NCBI GenBank assembly: GCA_031539345.1
Contig: JAVKMO010000023.1
Location: 7,291-71,290 of the forward strand
Source: JAVKMO01 sp031539345
Lineage (GTDB): Bacteria; Bacteroidota; Bacteroidia; Chitinophagales; Chitinophagaceae
Direction of reading: 5' to 3'
Length of the DNA stretch: 64,000 nt
Shown: positions 27,473 to 36,737 of the stretch, in pieces
Position numbering within the stretch: position 1 is the first letter of the stretch
Layout of the letters: each line of letters starts with the position of its first letter
Notes under the pieces: generated by a model
The model's input: the letters and a program-made list of their open reading frames with translations, nothing else
Databases searched by the model: none
Told to the model about the DNA's origin: nothing
Made by a program: the position numbers and the translations under genes

Positions 27473-28846
27473 TTATTGATTAGGTATAGGTGGGAAACCT
27501 TCTATTGCGGCAATATTTTTTTGTATCTCTTCGTCAGGTAAAAAGTGGTCTTGAATTTTATGATTAAAATAATCATCATAGGCTTGAAGGTCTAACATAC
27601 CGTGTCCACAAAGGTTAAACAAAATTGTTTTTTTGCGTCCTTCTTGTTTTGCTTTCTTCACTTCTCTTATCACTTGAGCAATGGCATGTGTGGCTTCAGG
27701 TGCAGGAATAATATTTTCTGTACGGCTAAAAAGAACACCTGCTTCAAAACATTCAATTTGTGCAATTGCAGAAGCTTCTATGAGCTTATCTTTAAGCAAT
27801 TGACTGCACAAGGCACTTGCACCATGATAACGCAAACCTCCAGCATGAATATTAGAAGGCAAGAAATTATGTCCTAAAGTGTACATCGGTATAAGGGGTG
27901 TAAAACCTGCCATATCGCCAAAGTCGTATCTAAATTGTCCTTTTGTTAATTTAGGACAAGACGCTGGCTCAACGGCAATGCAACGTGTTGTTTTTCCTTG
28001 TGTTAAATTATAGTGTAAAAAGGGGAAACTAATGCCAGCAAAATTTGAACCGCCGCCCAATGGAGCAATGATAATATCGGGGTAATGTCCTGCTAATTCC
28101 ATTTGTTTATAGGCTTCTAAACCAATAACACTTTGGTGCATTAACACGTGATTCAATACGCTTCCTAAGGCATATTTTGTCGTTTCGGCTCCCATTGCTT
28201 GTTCGATTGCTTCTGAAATTGCAATACCTAAACTGCCGGTTGTATCGGGGTGTTTTTCTAAGAGGCTTGCTCCTATTTTTGTATGTGTAGAAGGCGATGG
28301 AAAAACAGTTGCACCGTAGGTATTCATCACTATTTTTCGATACGGTTTTTGGCTATAACTGCCTTTTACCATATACACTTCGCAGTCTAAACCAAATTTT
28401 GAACAGGCATGACTTAATGCTGTTCCCCACTGTCCAGCTCCTGTTTCTGTTGTAATTTTTTTTACGCCTTCTTGTTGATTGTAATACACTTGAGCCATTG
28501 CCGTATTGCTTTTGTGCGACCCTGACGGACTCACGCCTTCGTATTTGTAATAAATAGGACAGTCTGTATCCAATGCTTTTTCTAAATCATAAGCACGATA
28601 TAAGGGCGTACATCTCCACGCTTTATACTCATCTCTCACTCTTTCTGGAATTTCTATCCACCTTTCTTTTGAAACTTCTTGTTTAATTAATTCCATCGGA
28701 AATAAAGGCATTAAATCTTGTGGACCAACAGGTTGCTTTGTTCCCGGATGTAAAGGTGGCAACAAGGGGTTTGGCATATCTGCCTGAATATTATACCATG
28801 ATGTAGGAATTTGACTTTCGTCTAATACAATTTTTTTTTGTTTCAT
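27473..28846 (-). CDS. Tryptophan synthase beta-like protein, TrpB2 type
   Basis: PLP-dependent enzyme of 457 residues. The long N-terminus with SWYNIQADMP and PPLHPGTKQPVGPQDL, the PLP lysine in SGSHKSNTA (K112), and the glycine loop PLGGGSNFAGI mark the TrpB2 subgroup, which is longer than classical TrpB (about 400 residues) and often acts without TrpA. It probably joins indole and serine to make tryptophan, perhaps in indole salvage. No trpA or other trp gene is adjacent. Confidence 0.9.
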   Translation of the reverse strand: MKQKKIVLDESQIPTSWYNIQADMPNPLLPPLHPGTKQPVGPQDLMPLFPMELIKQEVSKERWIEIPERVRDEYKAWRCTPLYRAYDLEKALDTDCPIYYKYEGVSPSGSHKSNTAMAQVYYNQQEGVKKITTETGAGQWGTALSHACSKFGLDCEVYMVKGSYSQKPYRKIVMNTYGATVFPSPSTHTKIGASLLEKHPDTTGSLGIAISEAIEQAMGAETTKYALGSVLNHVLMHQSVIGLEAYKQMELAGHYPDIIIAPLGGGSNFAGISFPFLHYNLTQGKTTRCIAVEPASCPKLTKGQFRYDFGDMAGFTPLIPMYTLGHNFLPSNIHAGGLRYHGASALCSQLLKDKLIEASAIAQIECFEAGVLFSRTENIIPAPEATHAIAQVIREVKKAKQEGRKKTILFNLCGHGMLDLQAYDDYFNHKIQDHFLPDEEIQKNIAAIEGFPPIPNQ

Positions 28847-28978
28847 AATTATAAGAATTTTAAACCTAAAGTAAAAAAATGGATAACCCTATTGTGATAA
28901 AAATAATCATTTATTCCTCAATCAGTAAGACTGCAAGCATTTTCTATCTATATTTTACACTTTAATTTTAGTGTACAA

Positions 28979-29296
28979 TTATTCATCTACATATTCTTCG
29001 TAAGCAGATAGCAATTCGTTGTAAGCGTGATTTTCATTTTTAGTTTTTGCACGTTTCATACCTTCTTCGTATGTTTTTATGGCGAGTTGTTTTTCTTGTA
29101 ACTGCTGGTATAATTTGGCTAAGTGGTAATAAGAACCAATATAATCTGGGTTATTGATAAGCAAGTTTTCAAACGATTCGCGTGCTTTAGTCAGTTCGTT
29201 AATTTTAATATATTCTAATGCCAATGCGTGTTGCAAAAAACTGTCATTGGGGCTTTTACTTAAAAACGATTTGAGTTGTTCTATCTTATCCATCAT
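28979..29296 (-). CDS. Small TPR-repeat protein
   Basis: Product of 105 residues made of about two and a half tetratricopeptide repeats: DSFLQHALALEYIKINELTKARESFENLLINNPD and a second unit from YIGSYYHLAKLYQQLQ to about residue 83. Such proteins bind partner proteins. There is no signal peptide. It starts 9 bp after the M48 lipoprotein gene, so the two are very likely co-transcribed. Start may be Met1 or Met2. Confidence 0.85.
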   Translation of the reverse strand: MMDKIEQLKSFLSKSPNDSFLQHALALEYIKINELTKARESFENLLINNPDYIGSYYHLAKLYQQLQEKQLAIKTYEEGMKRAKTKNENHAYNELLSAYEEYVDE

Positions 29297-29305
29297 TGCT
29301 TTTGG

Positions 29306-30109
29306 TTAAGGTAATAATGCTTTAAATTGAGCGTAACGGTCGATAAATTTTTCGCCTTTTTTTGTGCCTTGTGTTGTCGCCACTGCTGTAATATTGGCTA
29401 CACGATTATCGGGGTTGGGGTGCGTACTAAAAAATTCTTCGGCTTTAGAACTTGTTGTTCCTTCTGCGAGTAATTTTTCAAAAAAATATTTTGCTCCTTC
29501 TGCATCATAATCTGTTGGGTATAAAAAAATGACTGAAAATTTGTCGGCTTCTGTTTCATGGTCGCGGCTGTTTTTTAATCCAATTAAAGACGCTCCAATT
29601 TGGTTTAAAGTGCTGTTATTGCCACCAGATAAAATTTGTAATAATACACTCAGTCCATATTGATTGAGCATTTGCGAAGATGAATGTCTGTTGTCAGCAT
29701 GTGCAATTTCGTGTCCCATTACGCCCGCAAGGGAAGCCTCGTCATTTAAATATTTGATTAGACCTGTATAAACATAAATGTATCCACCAGGGGTACAAAA
29801 TGCGTTTAAGACATTTTTATTGATGAGTTTTACCTTCCAAGTAAACTGCGTACGATACGCAATTTTTCCGCTGTTTAAAATCGTGTTTGTAATACGTTCT
29901 ATATGTGCATAGGCGACGACATTTTTGGCAGAATCTAAAATTGGATATTCTGTTGGATTACTTTCAATTTGTCGTACAGATTCTAATCCCATTGCTACAT
30001 CTTGTGTAAGAGGCAATAAATTTAAACTACTACCACCGCTTTCATCTGCTTTTCTGCATGAAGAAAGGATAAAAAGACTGATACTGAAAAATAAAAAACA
30101 GCGTTTCAT
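29306..30109 (-). CDS. M48-family metallopeptidase lipoprotein
   Basis: Zinc protease of 267 residues, related to BepA/LoiP-type envelope proteases. A lipoprotein signal (lipobox ILSSC, Cys18) places it in the envelope. The zinc site HEIAHADNRH at about 133-142 is intact, and SRDHETEAD (about 190-197) carries the third ligand Glu. It likely trims or degrades misassembled outer-membrane proteins. Its small TPR neighbour just downstream may be a partner; BepA itself has a TPR domain in the same chain. Confidence 0.9.
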   Translation of the reverse strand: MKRCFLFFSISLFILSSCRKADESGGSSLNLLPLTQDVAMGLESVRQIESNPTEYPILDSAKNVVAYAHIERITNTILNSGKIAYRTQFTWKVKLINKNVLNAFCTPGGYIYVYTGLIKYLNDEASLAGVMGHEIAHADNRHSSSQMLNQYGLSVLLQILSGGNNSTLNQIGASLIGLKNSRDHETEADKFSVIFLYPTDYDAEGAKYFFEKLLAEGTTSSKAEEFFSTHPNPDNRVANITAVATTQGTKKGEKFIDRYAQFKALLP

Positions 30110-30164
30110 AAAACAAAAAATTAAGAAGAATTAAGGTGAAATTAAAATATTGACACAAAGATAA

Positions 30165-30554
30165 TTACAAGAAAGATAGAATGCGTTGTTGGTCGATTGC
30201 TAATTCTTCTTTGCTGACAACGAGTTTGGGGCGTGTAAAATTTAAGTCGTCTGCGGTGTTCATGGGCACAATATGTAAGTGTGCGTGAGGCACTTCAAGT
30301 CCAATGACGGAAAAGCCACAGCGTAAGCAAGGAAAAGCCTTTTCAATGGCTTGTGCTAAGGGTTTTGCAAATACAAACAAGGCAGCCAAATCTTCATCGG
30401 GCAATTCATATATCACGTTGATTTCCTTTTTTGGAACAACTAAAGTATGACCTCTTTGTAAAGGTTGAATGTCTAAAAAAGCGTAAAAATTTTCATTTTC
30501 AGCAATCTTAAAAGAAGGAATTTCTTGTGCAATAATTTTTGTAAAAATGCTCAC
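30165..30554 (-). CDS. HIT-family nucleotide-binding protein
   Basis: Histidine-triad protein of 129 residues that hydrolyses nucleotide phosphoramidates or dinucleoside polyphosphates. The triad HAHLHIVP is near residue 91. The natural start VSIFTKIIAQEIPSFKIAENE matches HIT proteins (MSIFxKIIxxEIP), so the GTG at 30554 is chosen; the reading frame continues upstream into the DUF420 gene. Only 2 bp separate it from that gene, so they are co-translated or closely coupled. Confidence 0.9.
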   Translation of the reverse strand: MSIFTKIIAQEIPSFKIAENENFYAFLDIQPLQRGHTLVVPKKEINVIYELPDEDLAALFVFAKPLAQAIEKAFPCLRCGFSVIGLEVPHAHLHIVPMNTADDLNFTRPKLVVSKEELAIDQQRILSFL

Positions 30555-30556
30555 AG

Positions 30557-31120
30557 TTAGTAAAATTGATGGATCATAAAATAGACGAGTACGCCGGTTA
30601 CAGAAACATAAAACCATAATGCCCATGTGAATTTTGACAAGCGTTTATGTTTTTCTATTTGGTTGGAAAGTGCGTAAATAAAGCTGTATAATACAAAGGG
30701 AACAACAATCATAGCCAATAAAATATGTGTCAATAAAACAACATAATAGACATACTGCAAATTGCCTGCAAGTATTTTTTCTGCTGCACCAACAATGCCA
30801 TCTTTGTTGTAATCTCCATATTTTACAACAGTTGCAAAAAGATGGTAAACGACATAAGAAATTAAAAATAAAATCGACAGGCTTAACGCCATCAAGTTTG
30901 CTCGTTTGTGTAAGGCTATATTTTTATTTTTTATGGCGTATAAAGACACTAACAAAAGGATACTTGTGGCTGCGTTTAAAATGGCGTGAAAAAATGGTAA
31001 TACATAAATATCAAAACCTGCTTTAGGACGATAGGGTAAAACAATAAGTACGCAAACCAGTAAGGGAATAAAAATAGAAACAGAAATAATGGTTTTCTTT
31101 AATCGGTTATTCAGTTCCAT
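30557..31120 (-). CDS. DUF420 membrane protein
   Basis: Membrane protein of 187 residues with five hydrophobic helices and the DUF420 pattern: PFFHAILNAATSILLL, ALHKRANLMALSLSILFLISYVVYHL, LLTHILLAMIVVPFVL. The conserved His residues resemble haem-copper oxidase accessory proteins (CtaG/Cox-related context), where DUF420 genes often occur, but no oxidase genes are here. An open frame extends 66 codons upstream into pgi; the ATG at 31120, 4 bp after the pgi stop, is the sensible start. Confidence 0.88.
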   Translation of the reverse strand: MELNNRLKKTIISVSIFIPLLVCVLIVLPYRPKAGFDIYVLPFFHAILNAATSILLLVSLYAIKNKNIALHKRANLMALSLSILFLISYVVYHLFATVVKYGDYNKDGIVGAAEKILAGNLQYVYYVVLLTHILLAMIVVPFVLYSFIYALSNQIEKHKRLSKFTWALWFYVSVTGVLVYFMIHQFY

Positions 31121-31124
31121 AAGG

Positions 31125-32780
31125 CTATTGTTTGTTTTGCTTGTAGTAAGTAATGAGCGAGTTAGTAGAAGAGTCGTAAGTGCTTGTAGGTAATGGGCTT
31201 TGGAGATCGGGAAGAATTTTTCCACACATTTCTTTTCCCAACTCAACGCCAAATTGGTCAAAGCTAAACACGTTCCACAATAAACCTTGCACAAGAATTT
31301 TGTGTTCGTATAAGGCAATCAACTCTCCCAATGTTGTAGGATTGATGTCTTGAAACAAAATGCTTGTTGTGGGTCTGTCGCCATCAAAAATTTTATACGG
31401 CGTTAAGAATTTTATTTGTTCTGGCGGAGTATTCATTTGTCTCAATTCTTCTTCTACTTGTTCTTTTTTTTTGCCTTTCATGAGTGCTGCGGTTTGTGCA
31501 AAAAAGTTTGCTAATAATTTTTCTTGATGGTCTTTATTCTCGTGAGGGGTGTTTACAGCAGCAATAAAATCTACAGGAATAATAGATGATCCTTGATGCA
31601 AAAGTTGAAAAAAAGAATGTTGCCCATTTGTGCCAGCATCTCCCCAAATAATTGGTGCAGTTGCATAATTGACAGTTTGCTGATTTCTATCAATTGTTTT
31701 ACCGTTACTTTCCATATCGGCTTGTTGCAAATAGGCTGGAAATTTTTGCAAATATTGGTTGTAAGGCATAATGCAATGTGCCTCATAAGAAAAAAAGTTT
31801 CGATGCCATATACCAATTGCTGCAAGCAAAAACGGAATGTTTTTTTCAAATGGTGTTTCGATAAAATGCGTATCCATTTGTTCTGCACCGTGTAAAACAT
31901 CTTCAAAATGTTTGTGCCCAATAATCAATGCAATAGACATGCCAACAGCCGACCATAAAGAATATCTACCGCCTACCCAATCCCAAAATTGAAACATATT
32001 TTCTGTTGCAATGCCAAAGCTACTAACGGCTTTTGCATTTGTTGAAAGGGCAATAAAATGTTGTTTAATATGAATTTCATCTTTTGCATATTTCAAAAAC
32101 CATGAACGTGAGGTTAGTGCATTGGTAATTGTTTCTTGTGTGGTAAATGTTTTTGATGCAATGATAAAAAGCGTTTCTTCAGGGTTGATTTTTTGTAATA
32201 CTTCTTGTAGATGTGCTTCGTCGATATTAGAAACAAAATACCCCGTTATGCCTTTTATCCAATAGGGTTTAAGTGCTTCTGTAACCATCAAAGGTCCTAA
32301 ATCGCTTCCGCCAATACCAATGTTTACAATGGTTGTAATTTTTTTGTTTGTATAACCCAAATGTTTTCCCTCGTGTACGGCGTTACAAAATGTTTGCATT
32401 TGTTTTTTGACAGCAAGAATATCTTCATGAATAACTTGACCATTGGCTTTGTATTTATTGGCAACCGTATTTCTTAATGCCATGTGAAGAACGCTTCTAC
32501 GCTCGGTTTCATTGACTAATTTTCCGTCTAATACGGCTTGTATATTTTGTTTTAAATCACACTCTTCGGCTAAGGCTGAAAATAAACGAATCGTTTCTGG
32601 CGTAATTTTATTTTTAGAAAAATCGATTTTAAAATGCTTGTTCGTGATGCTTAATTTGTTCGCCCTATCTGGGTCTTTCTCAAATAAAGATTCTGTACGT
32701 TCTTGAACAAGGCTTTGATAATGTGTTTGCAGTGCTTTCCAAGCGTTTGTTGTTGTTGGATTGATGTTTTTAAGAACCAT
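31125..32780 (-). CDS. pgi: Glucose-6-phosphate isomerase
   Basis: Interconverts glucose-6-phosphate and fructose-6-phosphate. The 551 residues match the large bacterial/eukaryotic form. Visible signatures: NIGIGGSDLGPLM near 157, the phosphate loop SKTFTTQET near 213, GRYSLWSAVG near 275 and the catalytic histidine segment NGQHSFFQLLHQG near 388. It is the first gene of a pgi-DUF420-HIT unit with gaps of 4 and 2 bp and is divergent from cysN. Confidence 0.96.
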   Translation of the reverse strand: MVLKNINPTTTNAWKALQTHYQSLVQERTESLFEKDPDRANKLSITNKHFKIDFSKNKITPETIRLFSALAEECDLKQNIQAVLDGKLVNETERRSVLHMALRNTVANKYKANGQVIHEDILAVKKQMQTFCNAVHEGKHLGYTNKKITTIVNIGIGGSDLGPLMVTEALKPYWIKGITGYFVSNIDEAHLQEVLQKINPEETLFIIASKTFTTQETITNALTSRSWFLKYAKDEIHIKQHFIALSTNAKAVSSFGIATENMFQFWDWVGGRYSLWSAVGMSIALIIGHKHFEDVLHGAEQMDTHFIETPFEKNIPFLLAAIGIWHRNFFSYEAHCIMPYNQYLQKFPAYLQQADMESNGKTIDRNQQTVNYATAPIIWGDAGTNGQHSFFQLLHQGSSIIPVDFIAAVNTPHENKDHQEKLLANFFAQTAALMKGKKKEQVEEELRQMNTPPEQIKFLTPYKIFDGDRPTTSILFQDINPTTLGELIALYEHKILVQGLLWNVFSFDQFGVELGKEMCGKILPDLQSPLPTSTYDSSTNSLITYYKQNKQ

Positions 32781-32947
32781 AAAATACTTTGTTATTGCGC
32801 CTAAAGAGTTGAATTTTCAAGTCTCAACTTGGCATAAAAAATGAAGACGAAAAAACTCTTTTTATTGAGACTAAAAAATATTTGTAAGGAGTAAAAATTA
32901 AATCTATTAAAGCCCATCATGTGATTCCTTCGGTGCTTCTATTTTCA

Positions 32948-32978
32948 TTTGTGTAAGACTTGAAATTAAATAAGTTCG
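32948..32978 (+). promoter_or_regulatory. Putative Bacteroidetes-type promoter of cysN
   Basis: TTTG at 32948-32951, a 19-nt spacer and TAAGTTCG at 32971-32978, one mismatch from the -7 consensus TAnnTTTG. It sits 41 bp before the cysN start in a divergent intergenic region and would drive the sulfate-assimilation genes. Confidence 0.45.
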
Positions 32979-33019
32979 TACACTTATTTTGACCATATTA
33001 CTAAAGACTAACACACATT

Positions 33020-34270
33020 ATGGATATTTTAAGATTTTTAACAGCAGGCAGTGTTGATGATGGAAAAAGCACGCTCATTGGACGATTATTATATGATAGC
33101 AAATCAATTTTAGTAGACCAATTAGAAGCTATAGAAAAACAATCGAAAACACAAGGCAATATTGACTTGGCACTTTTAACAGATGGATTGCGGGCAGAAA
33201 GAGAACAAGGTATTACCATTGACGTTGCTTACAAATATTTTTCTACGCCTAAAAGAAAATTCATTATTGCGGATACACCGGGACATATTCAATACACAAG
33301 AAATATGATTACGGGAGCATCGAATGCCGACCTCGCTATTATTTTGATTGACGCACGCCACGGCATTGTTGAACAAACACGCAGACATTCTATTATAGCG
33401 TCGCTACTACAAATTCCAAATGTTGTTGTTGCTATCAACAAAATGGATTTAGTAAAATACGACCAAAATGTTTTTGAAACCATCGTTGCGGACTATAAGA
33501 AAATGGCAACTATGCTGCACTTAAAAAACATTTTTTACATTCCTATTTGTGCCGTTACAGGAGAAAATATTGTTCATTCATCTGATCATTTAAAATGGTT
33601 TACGCAGCCGCCATTATTAGATTATTTAGAACAAGTTGATGTAGAAAAAGAAAACAATTTTGATGAACCACGTTTTGTTGTGCAATATGTTATCCGTCCA
33701 CAAACAGAAGCTTTGCATGACTATCGTGGATACGCAGGAAAAATTTTAAACGGCACATATCACGTCGGTGATACAGTTACAATTGCACCAATGAATGTGC
33801 AAAGCAAAATTGCAGCAATTGAAATGAACGGAAAACAAATCAATCAAGCAAGCAATGGACAAAGCGTCATTTTACATTTAGCTGATGATGTTGATGTTAG
33901 CAGAGGAGACAGCATTTTATTAGAAAACAACAACGCCTTACTTGGGCAAGAAATTGCAGCCACTTTATGTTGGATGGATACAAAGTCAATGAATAAAAAC
34001 GGAAAGTATATTTTACAGCTGAACAGTCGCAGAGAACGCATTGCCATTAAAAATGTAAGGTATAAAATCAATGTCAATACCTTAGAAAAAGAAAATGAAG
34101 TGAATGAAGTTTCATTGAATGATATTGTTGATGTGGTATTAAAAAGTAGTAAACCGATTGTGTATGATGCCTATAATAAATTACGTGTAACAGGTGGCGC
34201 AATTTTAATTGATGAAACAAGCAACCTCACTGTTGCTGCATTATTACTCCATGAAACAATTGACGCTTAA
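33020..34270 (+). CDS. cysN: Sulfate adenylyltransferase subunit 1 (GTPase)
   Basis: GTPase subunit of ATP sulfurylase, which activates sulfate to APS together with CysD. The 416 residues begin at MDILRFLTAGSVDDGKST with the P-loop, then the switch region REQGITIDVAYKYFSTPKRKFIIADTPGH (DTPGH), and NKMDLV. Two beta-barrel domains follow, as in EF-Tu relatives. There is no CysC kinase fusion. cysD normally precedes cysN, but here cysN is the first gene, so cysD must be elsewhere. The stop overlaps the next start (TAATG). Confidence 0.94.
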   Translation: MDILRFLTAGSVDDGKSTLIGRLLYDSKSILVDQLEAIEKQSKTQGNIDLALLTDGLRAEREQGITIDVAYKYFSTPKRKFIIADTPGHIQYTRNMITGASNADLAIILIDARHGIVEQTRRHSIIASLLQIPNVVVAINKMDLVKYDQNVFETIVADYKKMATMLHLKNIFYIPICAVTGENIVHSSDHLKWFTQPPLLDYLEQVDVEKENNFDEPRFVVQYVIRPQTEALHDYRGYAGKILNGTYHVGDTVTIAPMNVQSKIAAIEMNGKQINQASNGQSVILHLADDVDVSRGDSILLENNNALLGQEIAATLCWMDTKSMNKNGKYILQLNSRRERIAIKNVRYKINVNTLEKENEVNEVSLNDIVDVVLKSSKPIVYDAYNKLRVTGGAILIDETSNLTVAALLLHETIDA

Positions 34271-35016
34271 TGCAAAAAGGCAAAGTGATTATTATGGGTG
34301 CCGGTTGTGGAGACCCAGAACTATTGACGATAAAAGCAGCACGTTATTTACAACAAGCAGACGTTATTTTATACGACGATTTAGTCAATGACGATATTTT
34401 AACAATGTATGCAAAAAAAGACAGCATACGTATTTGGGTGGGCAAAAGAGCAGAAGCAACAAACTCTTTTTCTCAAAAAAAAATCAATTCTTTATTGTTA
34501 CAACATACTGTAGAAAACAAACTTGTTGCTCGATTAAAAGGAGGCGATATCAGTTTATTTGCCAATTTATTAGACGAATTACAAACCCTTCAACAACATC
34601 ATATTCCATACGAATTGATACCTGGCATTAGTGCCGCCGCAGGTGCCGCAGCAGCAAGTGGTATTCCCCTTACGGCAAGAAACCACTCAGCAGGAGTTCG
34701 GTTTTTAACTTATTACGACACAAAATTATTTTCTCTACAACAGATTCAAGAATTAGCAGAAACAAAAGACACGCTTGTGTTTTATATGTCCACAAAACAT
34801 ATTGCTTTTCTTGTAGAACAATTGTTTGCTTCAATACCCAAAACAGAAAAAAAAATTGCCATTATTACCAATGCAACAACTCCAACACAAACAATAACCA
34901 TTCACCATTTGCATGAATATGCTCAACTTACAAACAAAGCAATCGTAGCCTCTCCGTGTTTAATTATCATTGGCACTGTTGTGAGTTTATATTTTCAACA
35001 AAATGTTTCCAATTAA
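34270..35016 (+). CDS. cobA: Uroporphyrinogen-III C-methyltransferase
   Basis: SAM-dependent methyltransferase that makes precorrin-2, the siroheme precursor. The 248 residues show GAGCGDPELLTIKAARYLQQADVILYDDL (SAM loop), RLKGGDISLF, and PGISAAAGAAAASGIPLT. This is the SUMT-only form without the CysG dehydrogenase/chelatase part. It is translationally coupled to cysN and followed by cysJ, so it most likely supplies siroheme to sulfite reductase. Confidence 0.93.
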   Translation: MQKGKVIIMGAGCGDPELLTIKAARYLQQADVILYDDLVNDDILTMYAKKDSIRIWVGKRAEATNSFSQKKINSLLLQHTVENKLVARLKGGDISLFANLLDELQTLQQHHIPYELIPGISAAAGAAAASGIPLTARNHSAGVRFLTYYDTKLFSLQQIQELAETKDTLVFYMSTKHIAFLVEQLFASIPKTEKKIAIITNATTPTQTITIHHLHEYAQLTNKAIVASPCLIIIGTVVSLYFQQNVSN

Positions 35017-35052
35017 ATTTTATTTACACCTTTCAAAATTAGACGCCTTACC

Positions 35053-36732
35053 ATGTTGAATAAAGAAAAACAAAATGAATTGCAAGCCTTTTTAAAAGGA
35101 ATCAACACAGAAGAAAAAATGTGGATGCATGGTTATTTAAGTGCTGTATTAGAAGGTACAAACGAAGAAAGTGCCGCGCCAATTTCAATAAATATTAAAC
35201 TCAATATTTTGTATGGAACAGATACGGGAAATTCAAAAAGAGTGGCACAACAGCTGGTACAACTTGCAAAACAAAATGGCATTACAACAAAAGCCCTTAG
35301 CCTTGATCAATATAAATATGCACAATTCACAAAAGAAGAACACGTGTTTATTATTATGAGCACGCATGGCGAGGGCGAACCACCAGAAGCAGCAAAAAAG
35401 TTTTATGATGCATTGCACCAAGAGACTGCTTCATTGGCTCATTTAAAATATGCTGTGCTTGCTTTGGGTGATAAAAGTTATCCTCTTTTTTGTAAAGCCG
35501 GTGAGGACATTAACAACCGATTACAAACACTCGGGGCAATGCCTATTGTGGCTTTAGAAATGTGTGATGTGGACTTTGAACAAACAGCAAAAGAATGGAG
35601 CAATACAGCCATTCAAAGTTTGCTCTCCAGACCGCAACAAACAACAAGTACAATTGTAGCATCAAAACAAAAAGATAAAAAAGCCTTTTTGGGTAAGCTA
35701 TTAACAAATATCAACCTCAATGACAAAGGCTCTCAAAAACAAACGCATCATATTGAATTTTCTGCAACTGACATTGTTTATGAACCAGGCGACTCTTTGG
35801 GTATTGTGCCTTTTAATGATGAAAAAATTGTTGCTGAAATTCTTACCCAATTACAACTTGATGCTAACGAAAAAATTGAATTTAAAAGTATTACAACAAA
35901 CCTCAAAGAGCTGTTATTCAAGCAGGTCAATATTTCTTATTTGTTACCGTCTTCTGTTGAAGCATACGCAACAATTGCTCAACAAAAAATTACTGAAAAA
36001 CGAACTGATTTATTGACTTTAGTAAAAAAATATCCTCTCAAAAAAAATACAGATTTCATTGCTTTTGTGTCTCATTTAACAGCCCAAAGTCCTCGTTTAT
36101 ACAGCATCTCTTCTTCGCCAAGTGCACACGACAATGAAATACACATTACCGTTTCATTAGACCAATTTGAAATTGAACAACAAAAAAAACAAGGATTATG
36201 TTCTTCTTTTTTAACAGCAAGTGAACCTGAAAAAGAATACGATTTATTTATTCAAAAAAACAAACACTTCAAACTGCCTGCTGAAAACAAAGACATCATT
36301 TTAATTGGTCCGGGTACAGGCATTGCCCCATTTCGTTCTTTTTTATATGAAAGAGCAAGCACTGGAGCAACAGGGAAAAATTGGCTTTTCTTTGGAGAAC
36401 AACACGCTGTATCAGACTTTTTATACCAAACAGAAATTCAATCTTGGGTTGCAGATGGCGTTTTGCAAAAAATAGACTTGGCATTTTCACGAGACCAAAA
36501 AGAAAAAATTTATGTTCAACATTTAATGCAAAAACAAGCCACAGAGTTATATGAATGGATACAAGCTGGTGCTTTTGTTTATGTATGCGGAAAGAAAAAC
36601 CCCATGAGCAAAGACGTAGAAGCCACACTTTTAAATATATTACAACAACAAGGACAGATGAGTACTGAAAAAGCAAATGAATACTTAGAAAAAATGAAAG
36701 ACGACAACCGTTATTTAAAAGACGTTTATTAA
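35053..36732 (+). CDS. cysJ: Sulfite reductase flavoprotein (CysJ-like diflavin reductase)
   Basis: NADPH-dependent diflavin reductase of 559 residues. A flavodoxin domain (about 48-190; GTDTGNSKRVAQQL, STHGEGEPPEAAKKFY) is followed by the FAD domain with its helical insertion (RLYSISSSP near 352) and the NADPH domain (IGPGTGIAPFRSFLYER near 418; VYVCGKK near 512). It passes electrons to the siroheme subunit CysI, which is not in this window. Context with cysN and the siroheme methyltransferase favours CysJ over other diflavin reductases. Confidence 0.9.
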   Translation: MLNKEKQNELQAFLKGINTEEKMWMHGYLSAVLEGTNEESAAPISINIKLNILYGTDTGNSKRVAQQLVQLAKQNGITTKALSLDQYKYAQFTKEEHVFIIMSTHGEGEPPEAAKKFYDALHQETASLAHLKYAVLALGDKSYPLFCKAGEDINNRLQTLGAMPIVALEMCDVDFEQTAKEWSNTAIQSLLSRPQQTTSTIVASKQKDKKAFLGKLLTNINLNDKGSQKQTHHIEFSATDIVYEPGDSLGIVPFNDEKIVAEILTQLQLDANEKIEFKSITTNLKELLFKQVNISYLLPSSVEAYATIAQQKITEKRTDLLTLVKKYPLKKNTDFIAFVSHLTAQSPRLYSISSSPSAHDNEIHITVSLDQFEIEQQKKQGLCSSFLTASEPEKEYDLFIQKNKHFKLPAENKDIILIGPGTGIAPFRSFLYERASTGATGKNWLFFGEQHAVSDFLYQTEIQSWVADGVLQKIDLAFSRDQKEKIYVQHLMQKQATELYEWIQAGAFVYVCGKKNPMSKDVEATLLNILQQQGQMSTEKANEYLEKMKDDNRYLKDVY

Positions 36733-36737
36733 ACACG